In this document: positions 9,257 through 18,631 of the stretch, piece after piece
Layout: every line of letters begins with the position of its first letter
How positions within the stretch are numbered: position 1 is the first letter of the stretch
Assembly (NCBI RefSeq): GCF_023073415.1
Contig: NZ_JADPJL010000059.1
Coordinates: forward strand, 1-37,282
Length of the DNA stretch: 37,282 bases
Direction of reading: 5' to 3'
Source of the DNA: Bradyrhizobium sp. 190
Lineage (GTDB): Bacteria > Pseudomonadota > Alphaproteobacteria > Rhizobiales > Xanthobacteraceae
Program-made: the position numbers and the translations under genes
Notes under the pieces: generated by a model
What the model saw: the letters and a program-made list of their open reading frames with translations, nothing else
Database searches by the model: none
Told to the model about the DNA's origin: nothing

Positions 9257-9673
9257 ATGCAAGCGAAGGCGTCCTGGGCGAATCTGATGCGAGTTGCGCA
9301 CACGATCGACGTCGTATCCATTGTGAATGCAGATCGGTCAGTGCGTGAAGCTCTGACGGATATGGTGTTTTCCGCGGGTTACGTACCCGAACCCTTCGAG
9401 AGCGCAGACGAGTTCTTAAAATCGGGCCGCCGTTTGATCACGTCGTGCTTGATCGCGGACACGCAGTCGAGCGGGATGAGTGTTTTTGAGCTTTTCCATC
9501 ATCTGGCTGCATCCGGAGGCGCGATTCCCACCGTTCTTCTCACAGACAACTCCGAAGACGATATGAGGCGAGTCCTGCAAGCTGGACTCCAGTTCTTGAG
9601 CAAGCCTTTCGAGCGTAGCGAACTGCTGGCCTGCGTCAGGAGCCAGATAATGAATAGGAATTACTCTCTATGA
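9257..9673 (+). CDS. nodK: NodK/NodY-like protein with a degenerate response-regulator receiver domain
   Basis: This is the first gene of the nod operon, in the position of nodY/nodK of Bradyrhizobium. From ATG 9257 it has 138 residues; the frame is open back to 9176, and another ATG lies at 9287. The protein resembles a stand-alone receiver domain. It has VSIVNADRSVREAL at the acidic pocket, LIADTQSSGMSVFEL with an aspartate at the phosphorylation position, the threonine in VLLT and the lysine in LSKPF. The acidic pair seen in FixJ (D-D) is replaced by N-A, so metal-dependent phosphorylation is doubtful. There is no output domain. Its stop codon overlaps the nodA start (ATGA), indicating translational coupling. 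Its function in nodulation is not established from sequence. Confidence 0.72.
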   Translation: MQAKASWANLMRVAHTIDVVSIVNADRSVREALTDMVFSAGYVPEPFESADEFLKSGRRLITSCLIADTQSSGMSVFELFHHLAASGGAIPTVLLTDNSEDDMRRVLQAGLQFLSKPFERSELLACVRSQIMNRNYSL

Positions 9674-10302
9674 AAATGATCGCGCCCGGATCCACACGAG
9701 GTGTTTCGGCGCGCCCTCCAGTTCGTTGGAGGCTGTGCTGGGAAAATGAGCTTCAACTTGCTGACCATATTGACTTGTCCGACTTCTTCCGGAAGACCTA
9801 TGGTCCAACCGGGGCATTCAATGCAAAGCCCTTTGAAGGTCATCGAAGCTGGGCCGGCGCAAGGCCTGAGATTCGGGCAATCGGCTACGATGATCGTGGC
9901 GTCGCGATTCACATCGGCGCACTGCGCCGCTTCATAAAAGTTGGTGAGGTCGATCTGCTTGTGGCTGAACTCGGATTGTACGGGGTACGCCCAGATCTCG
10001 AGGGGCTCGGCATCAGTCACTCCATCCGCGTGATGTATCCCGTATTGCAAGATCTTGGGGTGCCGTTCGGCTTTGGCACGGTCCGATCTGCCCTTCAGAA
10101 ACATATTACCAGGCTGCTCGGGCGACAGGGATTGGCGACTGTTCTGCCAGGGCTCCGTGTCCGGTCCACTCGTCCGGATATCTATCTCACTGTGCCTCCG
10201 ACGCGCGTGGAGGACGTGGTCGCCCTTGTTCTGCCGATTGCGAGGCCAATGAGCGAATGGCCGGCCGGTGAGATGATTGAACGGAACGGGCCAGAACTGT
10301 GA
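9670..10302 (+). CDS. nodA: NodA, Nod-factor N-acyltransferase
   Basis: NodA transfers a fatty acyl chain to the free amino group that NodB exposes on the non-reducing end of the chitin oligomer, at the cytoplasmic membrane. The 210-residue protein shows the highly conserved NodA core, including WRLCWENELQLADHIDLSDF, the KTYGPTGAFNAKPFEG segment and the tail SEWPAGEMIERNGPEL. Its length equals the family's usual 210. The start ATG overlaps the nodK stop; a second ATG six bases later is possible. The end overlaps the nodB start by four bases (GTGA), so nodK, nodA and nodB are probably translated in a coupled way from the nod-box transcript. Confidence 0.97.
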   Translation: MKMIAPGSTRGVSARPPVRWRLCWENELQLADHIDLSDFFRKTYGPTGAFNAKPFEGHRSWAGARPEIRAIGYDDRGVAIHIGALRRFIKVGEVDLLVAELGLYGVRPDLEGLGISHSIRVMYPVLQDLGVPFGFGTVRSALQKHITRLLGRQGLATVLPGLRVRSTRPDIYLTVPPTRVEDVVALVLPIARPMSEWPAGEMIERNGPEL

Positions 10303-10958
10303 CGTCCGCAGACGACGAGGCTGAAGCGCGGAGCGACTACGCCGACGCCGGCGGAGAGCACTGCGTCTATCTGACATTTGATGATGGTCCCAACCCGCAT
10401 TGCACGCCGGCTATCCTGGATGTGCTGGCGCAGCATCGCGCCCCCGCGACCTTCTGCGTGATCGGTGCATATGCAGCGGGTCAGCCGGAGCTGATCCAGC
10501 GCATCATTGCAGAAGGGCACGAAATCGCAAACCACACAATGACGCACCCGGATTTATCCAAATGCATGCCGGATGAGGTGGAATACGAGATCCTCACGAC
10601 GAACAAGGTCATCGGAATGGCCTGCCCCCGAGCCTCTGTGCGGCACATGCGTGCGCCGTATGGGACTTGGACCAAGGAGGCCCTTGCCGCGTCGGCGAAG
10701 GCCGAACTGGCAGCCCTGCACTGGTCAGTCGACCCGCAAGACTGGTCTCGTCCTGGCGCCGAGGCGATTGTTGCCGCGGTGATGGCCTCGGTCCGGCCGG
10801 GGGCAATCGTGCTCCTGCACGACGGGTGCCCTCCCGACGAGTTGGAACGCCGCCCTCACTCTGGTCGGCGCGACCAGACTGTGACGGCGCTCGCCCAGCT
10901 CATTCCAGCACTGCGTGACCGTGGATTTGCAATCCGGTCGCTTCCTCAAACTCACTGA
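10299..10958 (+). CDS. nodB: NodB, chitooligosaccharide deacetylase
   Basis: NodB removes the N-acetyl group from the non-reducing terminal glucosamine of the chitin backbone. The protein (219 residues from GTG 10299) is a carbohydrate esterase family 4 polysaccharide deacetylase. It has the TFDDGP motif at residues 26-31 (catalytic base D28, metal ligand D29) and metal-binding histidines H79 and H83 in NHTMTHPD. The later motifs MRAPYGTW and VLLHDG are also present. Start choice follows the overlap with the nodA stop (GTGA); no other in-frame start lies closer to the conserved core. Confidence 0.96.
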   Translation: MTSADDEAEARSDYADAGGEHCVYLTFDDGPNPHCTPAILDVLAQHRAPATFCVIGAYAAGQPELIQRIIAEGHEIANHTMTHPDLSKCMPDEVEYEILTTNKVIGMACPRASVRHMRAPYGTWTKEALAASAKAELAALHWSVDPQDWSRPGAEAIVAAVMASVRPGAIVLLHDGCPPDELERRPHSGRRDQTVTALAQLIPALRDRGFAIRSLPQTH

Positions 10959-10972
10959 ATAGATCAATCCCC

Positions 10973-12352
10973 ATGAGCCTGCTTGCCACCATCAGCACCG
11001 TTGCTGTTGCCTCCTACGCGTTGCTCTCCGGCGTCCATAAGAGTGCGCAGGCGCTTTATGCGCTGCAAACCGACGCCTCACTGCCGCCGTACGACCCGAT
11101 CGACAACGGTGCTCTGCCCAGCGTGGATGTCATCGTACCCTGCTTCAACGAGGACCCGCGCACGCTGGCGGCCTGCCTGAAGTCTCTCGCAAGCCAGGAC
11201 TACCCAGGGCGATTACAGGTCTATGTGGTCGATGACGGCTCTGCAAATGTCGGTGCAGTGGCTCCGGTCCATGGGAGCTACGCATATGACCCGAGGTTCA
11301 ACGTCATTCTGCTGCCAAGCAACGTTGGAAAGCGCAAGGCGCAGATCGCAGCGATACGCCGGTCGTTCGGCGATCTCGTGCTCAACGTCGATTCCGACAC
11401 GGAAATCGCCAGCGACGTGGTCAGCAAGCTCGTACGCAAGATGCAGGATCCAGCCGTCGGCGCGGCCATGGGGCAATTGACGGCCAGCAACCGGAACGAC
11501 AGCCGGCTGACCCGATTGATCGACATGGAGTACTGGCTGGCTTGCAACGAAGAGCGCGCGGCGCAGACGCGCTTTGGTGCCGTCATGTGCTGCTGCGGGC
11601 CGTGTGCCATGTACCGCCGTTCCGCGCTGCTGTTGCTGCTGGACCAGTACGAGACGCAGTTCTTCCGGGGAAAGCCGAGCGACTTCGGTGAGGACCGTCA
11701 TCTGACGATCCTCATGCTCAAGGCAGGGTTTCGAACCGAGTACGTTCCGGACGCCATCGCCGCCACGGTGGTCCCGGACAGGCTCTTGCCGTATCTGCGG
11801 CAACAGCTCCGCTGGGCGCGGAGCACTTACCGCGACACGCTGCTGGGTTTGCACCTGTTGCCCGGCCTGGACCGGTACCTTACGCTCGACGTGCTCGGAC
11901 AGAACCTCGGGCCGCTGCTGCTCGCCATCTCATCGATTGCCGCGCTCGCTCAGCTCGCGCTCACCGGCACCGTGCCCTGGTGGACCGGTTTGACCATCGT
12001 CGCGATGACCATGATTCGATGCAGCGTAGCGGCCCTTCGTGCGGGCGAGTTTCGATTTCTCGGCTTCTCGCTGCACACCCCGATCAACATCTTCCTCCTG
12101 CTCCCGATGAAAGCCTACGCGCTCTGTACCTTGAGCAACAGCGACTGGCTCTCGCGCAAAGTAGCGAAATCATCAGACGTCGATGAATCGAAGGCCTCGA
12201 TCGAAGACGCAACAACTGGACCAAGCCTTAACCCGGCATCGGAAACGCCTGGCTCAATTCGCGGGGCAGGTCTTTCGCGCGCTCCCTCGCAGCTGATCGC
12301 GTCTGATGGCATTGCGGCCGAGACTGACCGACAGCTTTGTAGGGGGATTTAG
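10973..12352 (+). CDS. nodC: NodC, N-acetylglucosaminyltransferase (chitin oligosaccharide synthase)
   Basis: NodC polymerises UDP-GlcNAc into the tetra- to pentameric chitin backbone of the Nod factor at the inner membrane. It is a processive family 2 glycosyltransferase. An N-terminal membrane segment is followed by the VVDDGS motif (residues 85-90), DSD at 140-142, the GEDRH motif at 239-243 and QQLRW at 277-281. Hydrophobic segments follow between about 305 and 395. The hydrophilic, serine-rich tail ends at 459, somewhat shorter than the roughly 485 residues I recall for Bradyrhizobium NodC. The tail is the variable part, so activity should be unaffected. The gene starts 14 bases after nodB, and its stop abuts the nodS start (TAGTG). 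Confidence 0.97.
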   Translation: MSLLATISTVAVASYALLSGVHKSAQALYALQTDASLPPYDPIDNGALPSVDVIVPCFNEDPRTLAACLKSLASQDYPGRLQVYVVDDGSANVGAVAPVHGSYAYDPRFNVILLPSNVGKRKAQIAAIRRSFGDLVLNVDSDTEIASDVVSKLVRKMQDPAVGAAMGQLTASNRNDSRLTRLIDMEYWLACNEERAAQTRFGAVMCCCGPCAMYRRSALLLLLDQYETQFFRGKPSDFGEDRHLTILMLKAGFRTEYVPDAIAATVVPDRLLPYLRQQLRWARSTYRDTLLGLHLLPGLDRYLTLDVLGQNLGPLLLAISSIAALAQLALTGTVPWWTGLTIVAMTMIRCSVAALRAGEFRFLGFSLHTPINIFLLLPMKAYALCTLSNSDWLSRKVAKSSDVDESKASIEDATTGPSLNPASETPGSIRGAGLSRAPSQLIASDGIAAETDRQLCRGI

Positions 12353-12984
12353 TGGTGAGCGTGGACAAGACATATCAATCGTTGCAACGGGAGCTGACTA
12401 ACGATGACCCGTGGCGGCTTGACGACAATCCGTTCGAACGTGAGCGTCACACCCAATTGCTACGGCTATCGCTGTCGAACGGCGCCGTCTCAACCGGCCT
12501 CGAGGTCGGGTGCGCTGCCGGTGCATTCACAGAGAAGCTTGCTCCTCACTGCAAACGGCTCACGGTCATCGATGTTATGCCGCGAGCGATCGGTCGAGCG
12601 GTCCAGCGGACCAAGAGGTGGTCGCATATCAGCTGGGCGGCGACCGATATTCTGCAGTTCTCGACCGAAGAGCTGTTCGATCTGATCGTGGTCGCCGAAG
12701 TTCTCTACTACCTCGAAGACATGACACGGATGCGTACCGCAATCGACAAGATGGTGAACATGCTTGCTCCACGTGGGCATCTGGTCTTCGGATCTGCACG
12801 TGATGCCACCTGCAGGCGATGGGGGCATGTCGCTGGCGCCGAGACAGTCATCACGATTTTGACTGAAGCGCTCATTGAGGTCGAACGCGTGCAGTGCCAG
12901 GGGCAGTCGGCTGACGAAGACTGCTTGTTGGTCCGTTTTCGCAATCCGGAGCGATCTTCGATCCGTCCTAACGGTCGAGCTTGA
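12352..12984 (+). CDS. nodS: NodS, S-adenosylmethionine-dependent N-methyltransferase
   Basis: NodS methylates the amino nitrogen of the non-reducing end of the deacetylated chitin oligomer. The protein of about 210 residues has the class I methyltransferase motif EVGCAAGAFT at residues 51-60, preceded by the NodS signature LTNDDPWRLDDNPFERERHT. An acidic residue after the next strand (LTVIDVMPRAI) would bind the ribose of the cofactor. Two GTG starts, 12352 and 12355, are equally possible; AGGGGG lies just upstream. It overlaps the nodC stop by one base. Confidence 0.94.
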   Translation: MVSVDKTYQSLQRELTNDDPWRLDDNPFERERHTQLLRLSLSNGAVSTGLEVGCAAGAFTEKLAPHCKRLTVIDVMPRAIGRAVQRTKRWSHISWAATDILQFSTEELFDLIVVAEVLYYLEDMTRMRTAIDKMVNMLAPRGHLVFGSARDATCRRWGHVAGAETVITILTEALIEVERVQCQGQSADEDCLLVRFRNPERSSIRPNGRA

Positions 12985-12995
12985 AAGGAGCCACT

Positions 12996-14708
12996 ATGCG
13001 TATCTGCGGTATCAAGTTGACGCATGACGGGGCAGTCGCTCTGATCGAGGACGGCCGGGTGGTGTTTTGTGTCGAACAGGAGAAGCTGAACAACAATCCG
13101 CGTTATCAAACCATTGACAATCTGGATGCCGTTGTTGGCGCCTTGGCGGAGCACGGGCTGGATCCGAGCGATGTTGATCAGTTCGTCATTGATGGCTGGG
13201 ATGGAGAGTTCGAGTCGCAGTTTGAAGTCCTTAGTGGGACGACGACCATCAAGCTCAAGGGCGCGCCGTATGTCGAACGGCAAGGCGATAGCCCCCTGAC
13301 GCCCCGCGATCGCATCGGCCTCATGCTTGATGGGAAGCTATATCCCTATCAAAGCTATCCCCATGTCACCGGGCACGTAGCATCCGCATACTGCGCCAGC
13401 TCGTTTGCCAAATCCGCACAATCTGCTTTCTGCTTGGTGTGGGACGGCTGCATGTTTCCACGCCTCTACTATGTCGAGCCCCACGGCATCCGGTTCATCG
13501 AGTGCCTGTTTCCGATGATAGGTCACGCCTATGCGACGGCAGGACATCACTTTGGACCTTACAGGCGGGCAGACCGGACCAGCTGGGATCTCGGTATTGC
13601 CGGCAAGCTGATGGCCTATATCGCGCTGGGATCGCCCGACGAGGACAGTATTAAGACGTTTCATGAACTTTATGAGGCGCACTTTGCCACGGATGCTGAG
13701 GGCGCTTGTCCTGAGCTTGAAGAGGTCAACAGCTCACAATCGCCACTTGAAGCTTTGCACGACTTCTTCGATGCGTGCGCAATGCGATTGAAGGAAAAGC
13801 AAGCCGAAGACGTCCTTGCGTCATTTCACGTCTTTCTAGAGCGTCTGCTGGTTCGCACCATTGCTGATGTTGTGGAGCGGCATTCGGATCTTGCGGGGGC
13901 GCGTAACCTCTGCATAGCCGGCGGCTGTGGCCTGAATATTAAGTGGAATAGTGCATTTCGTGCGACCGGCCTGTTCGATGTCGTGTGGGTGCCGCCCTTT
14001 CCGAACGACAGCGGCTCAGCCATTGGTGCTGCTTGCTCTGCACTGGCGGCACAGCAAGGCTTTAGAGCTCTGGAATGGTCGGTCTACAGTGGACCGGCCG
14101 TTCGTCCCAGCGAAGTCCCGCCCGAATGGGAGGGCGCGCCCTGCACTATGGGCGAACTTGCGGCAATCCTCGCTTGCGACAAGCCCGTGGTCTTCCTTGC
14201 CGGGCGTGCCGAGCTCGGACCACGAGCCTTGGGTGGCAGAAGCATTCTCGCGGCTGCGAGCTGGGAAGGAATGAAAGATCATCTCAACGACATCAAACTT
14301 CGTGAGCATTTCAGGCCGGTAGCGCCGATATGCCTGGAGGATCGTGCGGCGGAGATTTTTAGCCCTGGAATACCCGATCCGTACATGCTGTTCGATCACC
14401 AGACGCGACCGGAATGGCGGGACAAAATTCCCGCCGTCGTGCATCTCGATGGATCTGCTCGTCTACAGACCGTTTCCAGAACCTCTCAGCATAAAGTGGC
14501 CGAGCTTCTCGTCGAATACGAGAAACTCACAGCCATTCCGCTGCTTTGCAATACCAGCGCCAATCTGCATGGACGCGGCTTTTTCCCGGATGCTGCCGCC
14601 GCGTGCCAGTGGGGACGCGTCGATCACGTATGGTGTAACGGCCTGCTTTACACAAGAAAGCGCGCGAGCGAGGAAGCGGCGCGAACAACGTCCGTCGCGA
14701 TGGCGTAA
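12996..14708 (+). CDS. nodU: NodU, Nod-factor O-carbamoyltransferase
   Basis: NodU adds a carbamoyl group, usually at O-6 of the non-reducing sugar, using carbamoyl phosphate. The 570-residue protein belongs to the NodU/CmcH/TobZ family. The N-terminal Kae1-like domain starts MRICGIKLTHDGAVALIEDG, and a glycine-rich stretch (CIAGGCGLNIKWNS) lies near residue 306. The C-terminal YrdC-like domain has GRAELGPRALGGRSIL near residues 402-418. The ATG at 12996 is preceded by AAAGGAG and gives the usual family length. An in-frame TTG at 12981 overlapping the nodS stop is less likely. nodI follows after four bases. Confidence 0.95.
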   Translation: MRICGIKLTHDGAVALIEDGRVVFCVEQEKLNNNPRYQTIDNLDAVVGALAEHGLDPSDVDQFVIDGWDGEFESQFEVLSGTTTIKLKGAPYVERQGDSPLTPRDRIGLMLDGKLYPYQSYPHVTGHVASAYCASSFAKSAQSAFCLVWDGCMFPRLYYVEPHGIRFIECLFPMIGHAYATAGHHFGPYRRADRTSWDLGIAGKLMAYIALGSPDEDSIKTFHELYEAHFATDAEGACPELEEVNSSQSPLEALHDFFDACAMRLKEKQAEDVLASFHVFLERLLVRTIADVVERHSDLAGARNLCIAGGCGLNIKWNSAFRATGLFDVVWVPPFPNDSGSAIGAACSALAAQQGFRALEWSVYSGPAVRPSEVPPEWEGAPCTMGELAAILACDKPVVFLAGRAELGPRALGGRSILAAASWEGMKDHLNDIKLREHFRPVAPICLEDRAAEIFSPGIPDPYMLFDHQTRPEWRDKIPAVVHLDGSARLQTVSRTSQHKVAELLVEYEKLTAIPLLCNTSANLHGRGFFPDAAAACQWGRVDHVWCNGLLYTRKRASEEAARTTSVAMA

Positions 14709-14712
14709 GCAA

Positions 14713-15627
14713 ATGTCAACCGCGGCAGTCGACCTTTTCCAGGTGAGCAAGTTCTACGACGACAGGGTCGTCGTGGACGCTCTTTCGTTTACCGTCTCGC
14801 CGGGAGAGTGCTTCGGTCTGCTGGGACCAAACGGCGCGGGCAAAAGCACGCTTGCGCGTTTGATCCTGGGTGTAGCATCGCCTGACGCAGGTAAGATATG
14901 CGTGCTCGGCGAGCCAGTGCCGGCACGGGCGCGCTTGGCGCGGCGGGGGATCGGGGTTGTCCCACAGTTCGATAACCTTGATCTTCAGCTCACGGTGCGC
15001 GAAAACTTGCTCGTTTTCGGGCGCTACTTCGCCATGAGCGCGGCTGAGGTGAAAGCGGTCACGCCGTCACTGCTCGAATTCGCGCGCCTGGAGAACAAGG
15101 CGGATGCCCGCGTCGCCGAACTGTCCGGCGGCATGAAGCGACGCCTGACGTTGGCACGGGCCCTCATTAACGACCCGCAGCTCTTAGTGCTTGATGAGCC
15201 GACGACCGGCCTTGATCCGCACGGCCGTCACCTGATCTGGGAACGCTTGCGCTCGCTATTAGCGCGCGGCAAAACGATCCTTCTCACCACCCACTTCATG
15301 GAAGAGGCGGAGCGATTGTGCGACCGCCTGTGCGTGCTTGAGCACGGCCGTAAGATCGCCGAAGGTCAGCCTCTCGCGCTGATCGAGCAGCAGATCGGCT
15401 GCCAAGTGATCGAGATTTACGGCGGTAATCCGCATGAACTGCTGCCGCTGGTCAGACCCCAAGTGCAGCGCGCTGAGGTAAGCGGGGAGACGCTCTTCTG
15501 CTATGTCACGGATCCAGAGCAGGTGCGCCTCCGGCTTGCCAACCGCACGGATCTCCGCCTTCTGCAGCGTCCTCCAAATTTGGAGGATGTCTTCTTGCGG
15601 CTAACCGGGCGAGAGATAAAGGACTGA
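14713..15627 (+). CDS. nodI: NodI, ATP-binding subunit of the Nod-factor exporter
   Basis: NodI pairs with NodJ to export lipochitooligosaccharides across the inner membrane. The 304-residue ABC ATPase starts at ATG 14713, immediately after nodU; longer upstream extensions of the frame overlap nodU and are not coding. It has Walker A GPNGAGKS at residues 38-45, a Q-loop near VVPQFD, signature LSGGMKRR at 137-144, and Walker B LLVLDEPTTGLDP at 157-169. The C-terminal segment LRLLQRPPNLEDVFLRLTG is typical of drug/oligosaccharide ABC ATPases of the NodI type. nodJ begins three bases after its stop. Confidence 0.97.
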   Translation: MSTAAVDLFQVSKFYDDRVVVDALSFTVSPGECFGLLGPNGAGKSTLARLILGVASPDAGKICVLGEPVPARARLARRGIGVVPQFDNLDLQLTVRENLLVFGRYFAMSAAEVKAVTPSLLEFARLENKADARVAELSGGMKRRLTLARALINDPQLLVLDEPTTGLDPHGRHLIWERLRSLLARGKTILLTTHFMEEAERLCDRLCVLEHGRKIAEGQPLALIEQQIGCQVIEIYGGNPHELLPLVRPQVQRAEVSGETLFCYVTDPEQVRLRLANRTDLRLLQRPPNLEDVFLRLTGREIKD

Positions 15628-15630
15628 ACG

Positions 15631-16419
15631 ATGTGGCAACGTTTTGCGCCGGCGCTCCCTGCTAATCCATGGAACTGGATCGCGGTATGGCGCCGCAATT
15701 TTCTGGTCTGGCGGAAAGTCGCTCTGGCATCGATTCTTGGGAATCTGGCCGAGCCGATGAGCTCTCTGTTCGGTCTCGGTTTTGGCCTTGGAATGATCAT
15801 AGGTGGTGTTGAGGGGACCTCATACATCTCGTTTCTGGCGGCTGGCATGGTCGCCACAAGCGCGATGGTCTCCGCAACCTTCGAAACGATCTATGCGGCT
15901 TACGCTCGCATGCAGACAAATTGCACGTGGGAGGCAGTGCTCTGTACGCCCCTTACGCTCGGCGACATTGTTCTCGGTGAAGTGGCATGGGCAGCGAGTA
16001 AGGCCTTGCTCGCCGGGACGGCGATCACGATTGTCGCCGTCGCGCTGGGTTACGCAGAGTGGTCATCCATCCCCTATGCGTTACCAGCCATCGCCCTCAC
16101 TGGCGTTACTTTCGCGAGCCTCGCAATGGTCGTTTCAGCACTTGCACCAAGCCACGACTATTTCATCTTCTACCAGTCGCTCATTCTCACGCCCATGATG
16201 TATTTGAGCGGGGCGATCTTCCCAATGAGCCAGTTGCCCGGTTCATTTCAACGCATCGCCGCCTTATTGCCGCTGACCCATTCGGTCGATCTCATTCGTC
16301 CAGCAATGCTCGGTCGGCCGGTCGACAGCGTCGGATTGCATGTGGGCGCACTTTGCATCTACGCAGCATTTCCCTTCCTCGTCTCGGCCGTGCTGCTTCG
16401 GCAGCGCCTGATGCGGTGA
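15631..16419 (+). CDS. nodJ: NodJ, membrane permease of the Nod-factor exporter
   Basis: This 262-residue ABC-2 type permease has about six hydrophobic segments (for example SILGNLAEPMSSLFGLGFGL and GTAITIVAVALGY). It has the ABC-2 signature around YLSGAIFPMSQLP near residue 190, where the family has a conserved F-P-x-x-x-L-P. It would sit in the inner membrane as the channel partner of NodI. It lies three bases after nodI, as in all rhizobial nodIJ pairs. No frame damage is seen. Confidence 0.96.
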   Translation: MWQRFAPALPANPWNWIAVWRRNFLVWRKVALASILGNLAEPMSSLFGLGFGLGMIIGGVEGTSYISFLAAGMVATSAMVSATFETIYAAYARMQTNCTWEAVLCTPLTLGDIVLGEVAWAASKALLAGTAITIVAVALGYAEWSSIPYALPAIALTGVTFASLAMVVSALAPSHDYFIFYQSLILTPMMYLSGAIFPMSQLPGSFQRIAALLPLTHSVDLIRPAMLGRPVDSVGLHVGALCIYAAFPFLVSAVLLRQRLMR

Positions 16420-16618
16420 GAGGAACAAGACCTAAAGCGAAGCATCGCGTGTGCGAGATGAGATATCGGGCGTAACGAACTTCCGATCGCGTGCGACGCT
16501 TATGTGAGTCTCGTCACGCTAGCGATGCCTGATCGGCCCCGCGGCGACGTGCGGCCTACTCCCAAAGCAAGCGATACGAAATAGGCCAACAGGCCTCTCA
16601 GGATTAACGGAGAACAAG

Positions 16619-18631
16619 ATGCTGTGTCTAGGATTGAGTGGCGGCCTCGACAGAGTCTATGAAAACCCCCTTGGACTACCGAACACGTTTCTGCACGACG
16701 GCGCCGCGGTACTTGTCAAGGACGGGCGCGTGATCGCTGCCGTGGAAGAGGAGCGCCTCAACCGGATCAAACATTCAAACAAGCTCCCGAGCAGTGCGAT
16801 TGAATACTGTCTTGCAGCCGCGGGCGTGGAGCTTCGCGACGTCGATCGTATTGCGTTCTACGCTACTGAAGCCTATTGCAATGCAATGCTCGAACGGTTG
16901 TTCATCTCACAACCGGAAATCTCAATTCCGCTAGATGCGAATCTGCTGTTACGGCACCTTCTAGCCACGGAGTTCGGTACCCAAGTTGATCCTTCGCGGG
17001 TGTCATTCGTAGGCCACCATCAGGCCCACGCCGTGAGCGCTCTGGCGATGTCGGGTTTTGAAGAAAGCCTGGTCCTCGCGATCGACGGTTGTGGCGACTT
17101 CCTGTCGGGTCTCTTGGCGGTCGGGTCGGGCACCGAAATGATCGAACTTATGACGTTTCCAGAGAATAACTCTCTCGGACTGTTCTATCTGGAGACGATT
17201 CGATATCTCGGCTACGGCCTGTTCGACGAGTATAAGGTTATGGGACTGGCTCCTTACGGAGATCCCGCACGCTATCGCGAGCTCTTTTCCCAATTCTATG
17301 AGCTCTCCGCAAACGGTGGCTACCGCGTTCACCTCGAACGTATCGGCCCGGCATTGCTGCGCAACATCGAGGTCCGGCGAAAGGGAATGCCGTTCACGCA
17401 ACAGCATCGAGATGTGAGCGCATCGTTGCAGGAGGCGCTGGAGCGGATCGTGTTTCACATTCTGCGGCATTACCGTGAGTCGACCGGAATGAAACGGTTG
17501 TGCCTGGCTGGCGGGGTGGCCCACAACTGCACGCTGAACGGAAAACTCCTGTATTCAGGCCTGTTCGAAGACATCTTCGTGCAGCCGGCTGCGCATGACG
17601 CCGGATGCGCATTGGGCGCGGCACTGATGGTGTCGAACGAAGCTGGGCAGCCTGCGCCCCGCGAGCGGCTACAGGCGGTTTATTGGGGGCCAGATGTCGG
17701 CAGCGACGACAGCATTGAACAGGAACTGAAGGGATGGGCCGGACACCTAGAGATTGAACGAACCGCTGACGTGGCGACCAGAGCAGCCGAGTGGATCGCT
17801 GATGGCGCCGTGATCGGGTGGGTACGGGGCCGATCGGAGTTCGGCCCTCGTGCGCTCGGTAACCGCAGTATTCTTGCGGACCCGAGGCCCGCGGCGAACA
17901 AGGACCGGATCAACGCGATGGTCAAGAAGCGCGAGAGTTATCGACCATTTGCGCCATCGGTTCTGGAGGAGGATGCGGGCGCGTTCTTTGAGTTGCCGGA
18001 TGGTCGCGCAGAATATCCCTTCATGAATTTCGTCGTTCGCGTGCGCGAATCCAAGCGTGCTTTGCTGGGCGCGATCACGCATATCGATGGTACGGCTCGG
18101 CTGCAAACGGTTTCCCGCACGAGCAATGCCGCCTATTGGGAACTCATCAATGCCTTCAAGAGCCGGACAGGCGTCCCGATTCTGCTTAATACGTCCTTCA
18201 ACAACAATGCCGAACCGATCGTAGATTCCGTTGCCGATGCGATTACGGCGTTTTTGTCGACCGAGCTGGATGGCCTTGTGGTCGGGTCATTCCTCGTCAA
18301 GAAGCGGGCAACAACGCTCGAAAGCTGGACTGCACTCGCTGTATCACTGCCGCCCCATGTATCTCTTTACCGGGTTCGCGCTCATGCGGGCCGAGAACGC
18401 CAGGAGACAGTCTGCGAGATCCGCATGGGTCACTCCAGCCAGGACAGCGTGCGCGTCTCGCATGACCTGTTCGACATGCTGATGCAAATTGAGAAGGAAG
18501 CTGTTCTTGCCGATCTTCTCGCCAGGGTCACCTCTGACAGGACTAGGCGAGAAGCTCTCGTGAACGAACTGCGCGGGCTCTGGGATCTGCGCCGTATTCG
18601 GCTGCATCCGTCACAGACTGCGCGGTCGTAA
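16619..18631 (+). CDS. nolO: NolO, second Nod-factor O-carbamoyltransferase
   Basis: This 670-residue protein is a second member of the NodU/CmcH carbamoyltransferase family, about 100 residues longer than NodU. The N-terminus MLCLGLSGGLDRVYENPLGL is characteristic of NolO. The metal/substrate histidines lie in GHHQAHAVSALA near residue 131, and the YrdC-like motif GRSEFGPRALGNRSILADPR near 403-422. A C-terminal extension after about residue 565 is specific to this branch. NolO carbamoylates O-3 or O-4 of the non-reducing sugar. It lies 199 bases after nodJ, where some strains carry nolM and nolN; neither is present here. Confidence 0.92.
   Translation: MLCLGLSGGLDRVYENPLGLPNTFLHDGAAVLVKDGRVIAAVEEERLNRIKHSNKLPSSAIEYCLAAAGVELRDVDRIAFYATEAYCNAMLERLFISQPEISIPLDANLLLRHLLATEFGTQVDPSRVSFVGHHQAHAVSALAMSGFEESLVLAIDGCGDFLSGLLAVGSGTEMIELMTFPENNSLGLFYLETIRYLGYGLFDEYKVMGLAPYGDPARYRELFSQFYELSANGGYRVHLERIGPALLRNIEVRRKGMPFTQQHRDVSASLQEALERIVFHILRHYRESTGMKRLCLAGGVAHNCTLNGKLLYSGLFEDIFVQPAAHDAGCALGAALMVSNEAGQPAPRERLQAVYWGPDVGSDDSIEQELKGWAGHLEIERTADVATRAAEWIADGAVIGWVRGRSEFGPRALGNRSILADPRPAANKDRINAMVKKRESYRPFAPSVLEEDAGAFFELPDGRAEYPFMNFVVRVRESKRALLGAITHIDGTARLQTVSRTSNAAYWELINAFKSRTGVPILLNTSFNNNAEPIVDSVADAITAFLSTELDGLVVGSFLVKKRATTLESWTALAVSLPPHVSLYRVRAHAGRERQETVCEIRMGHSSQDSVRVSHDLFDMLMQIEKEAVLADLLARVTSDRTRREALVNELRGLWDLRRIRLHPSQTARS

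Noticed and set aside
11213..11854. Leftward frame of 213 codons inside nodC
   Set aside because: It is the antisense image of nodC.
14344..14712. N-terminal extension of the nodI frame
   Set aside because: It overlaps the end of nodU and does not resemble ABC proteins; ATG 14713 gives the normal NodI length.
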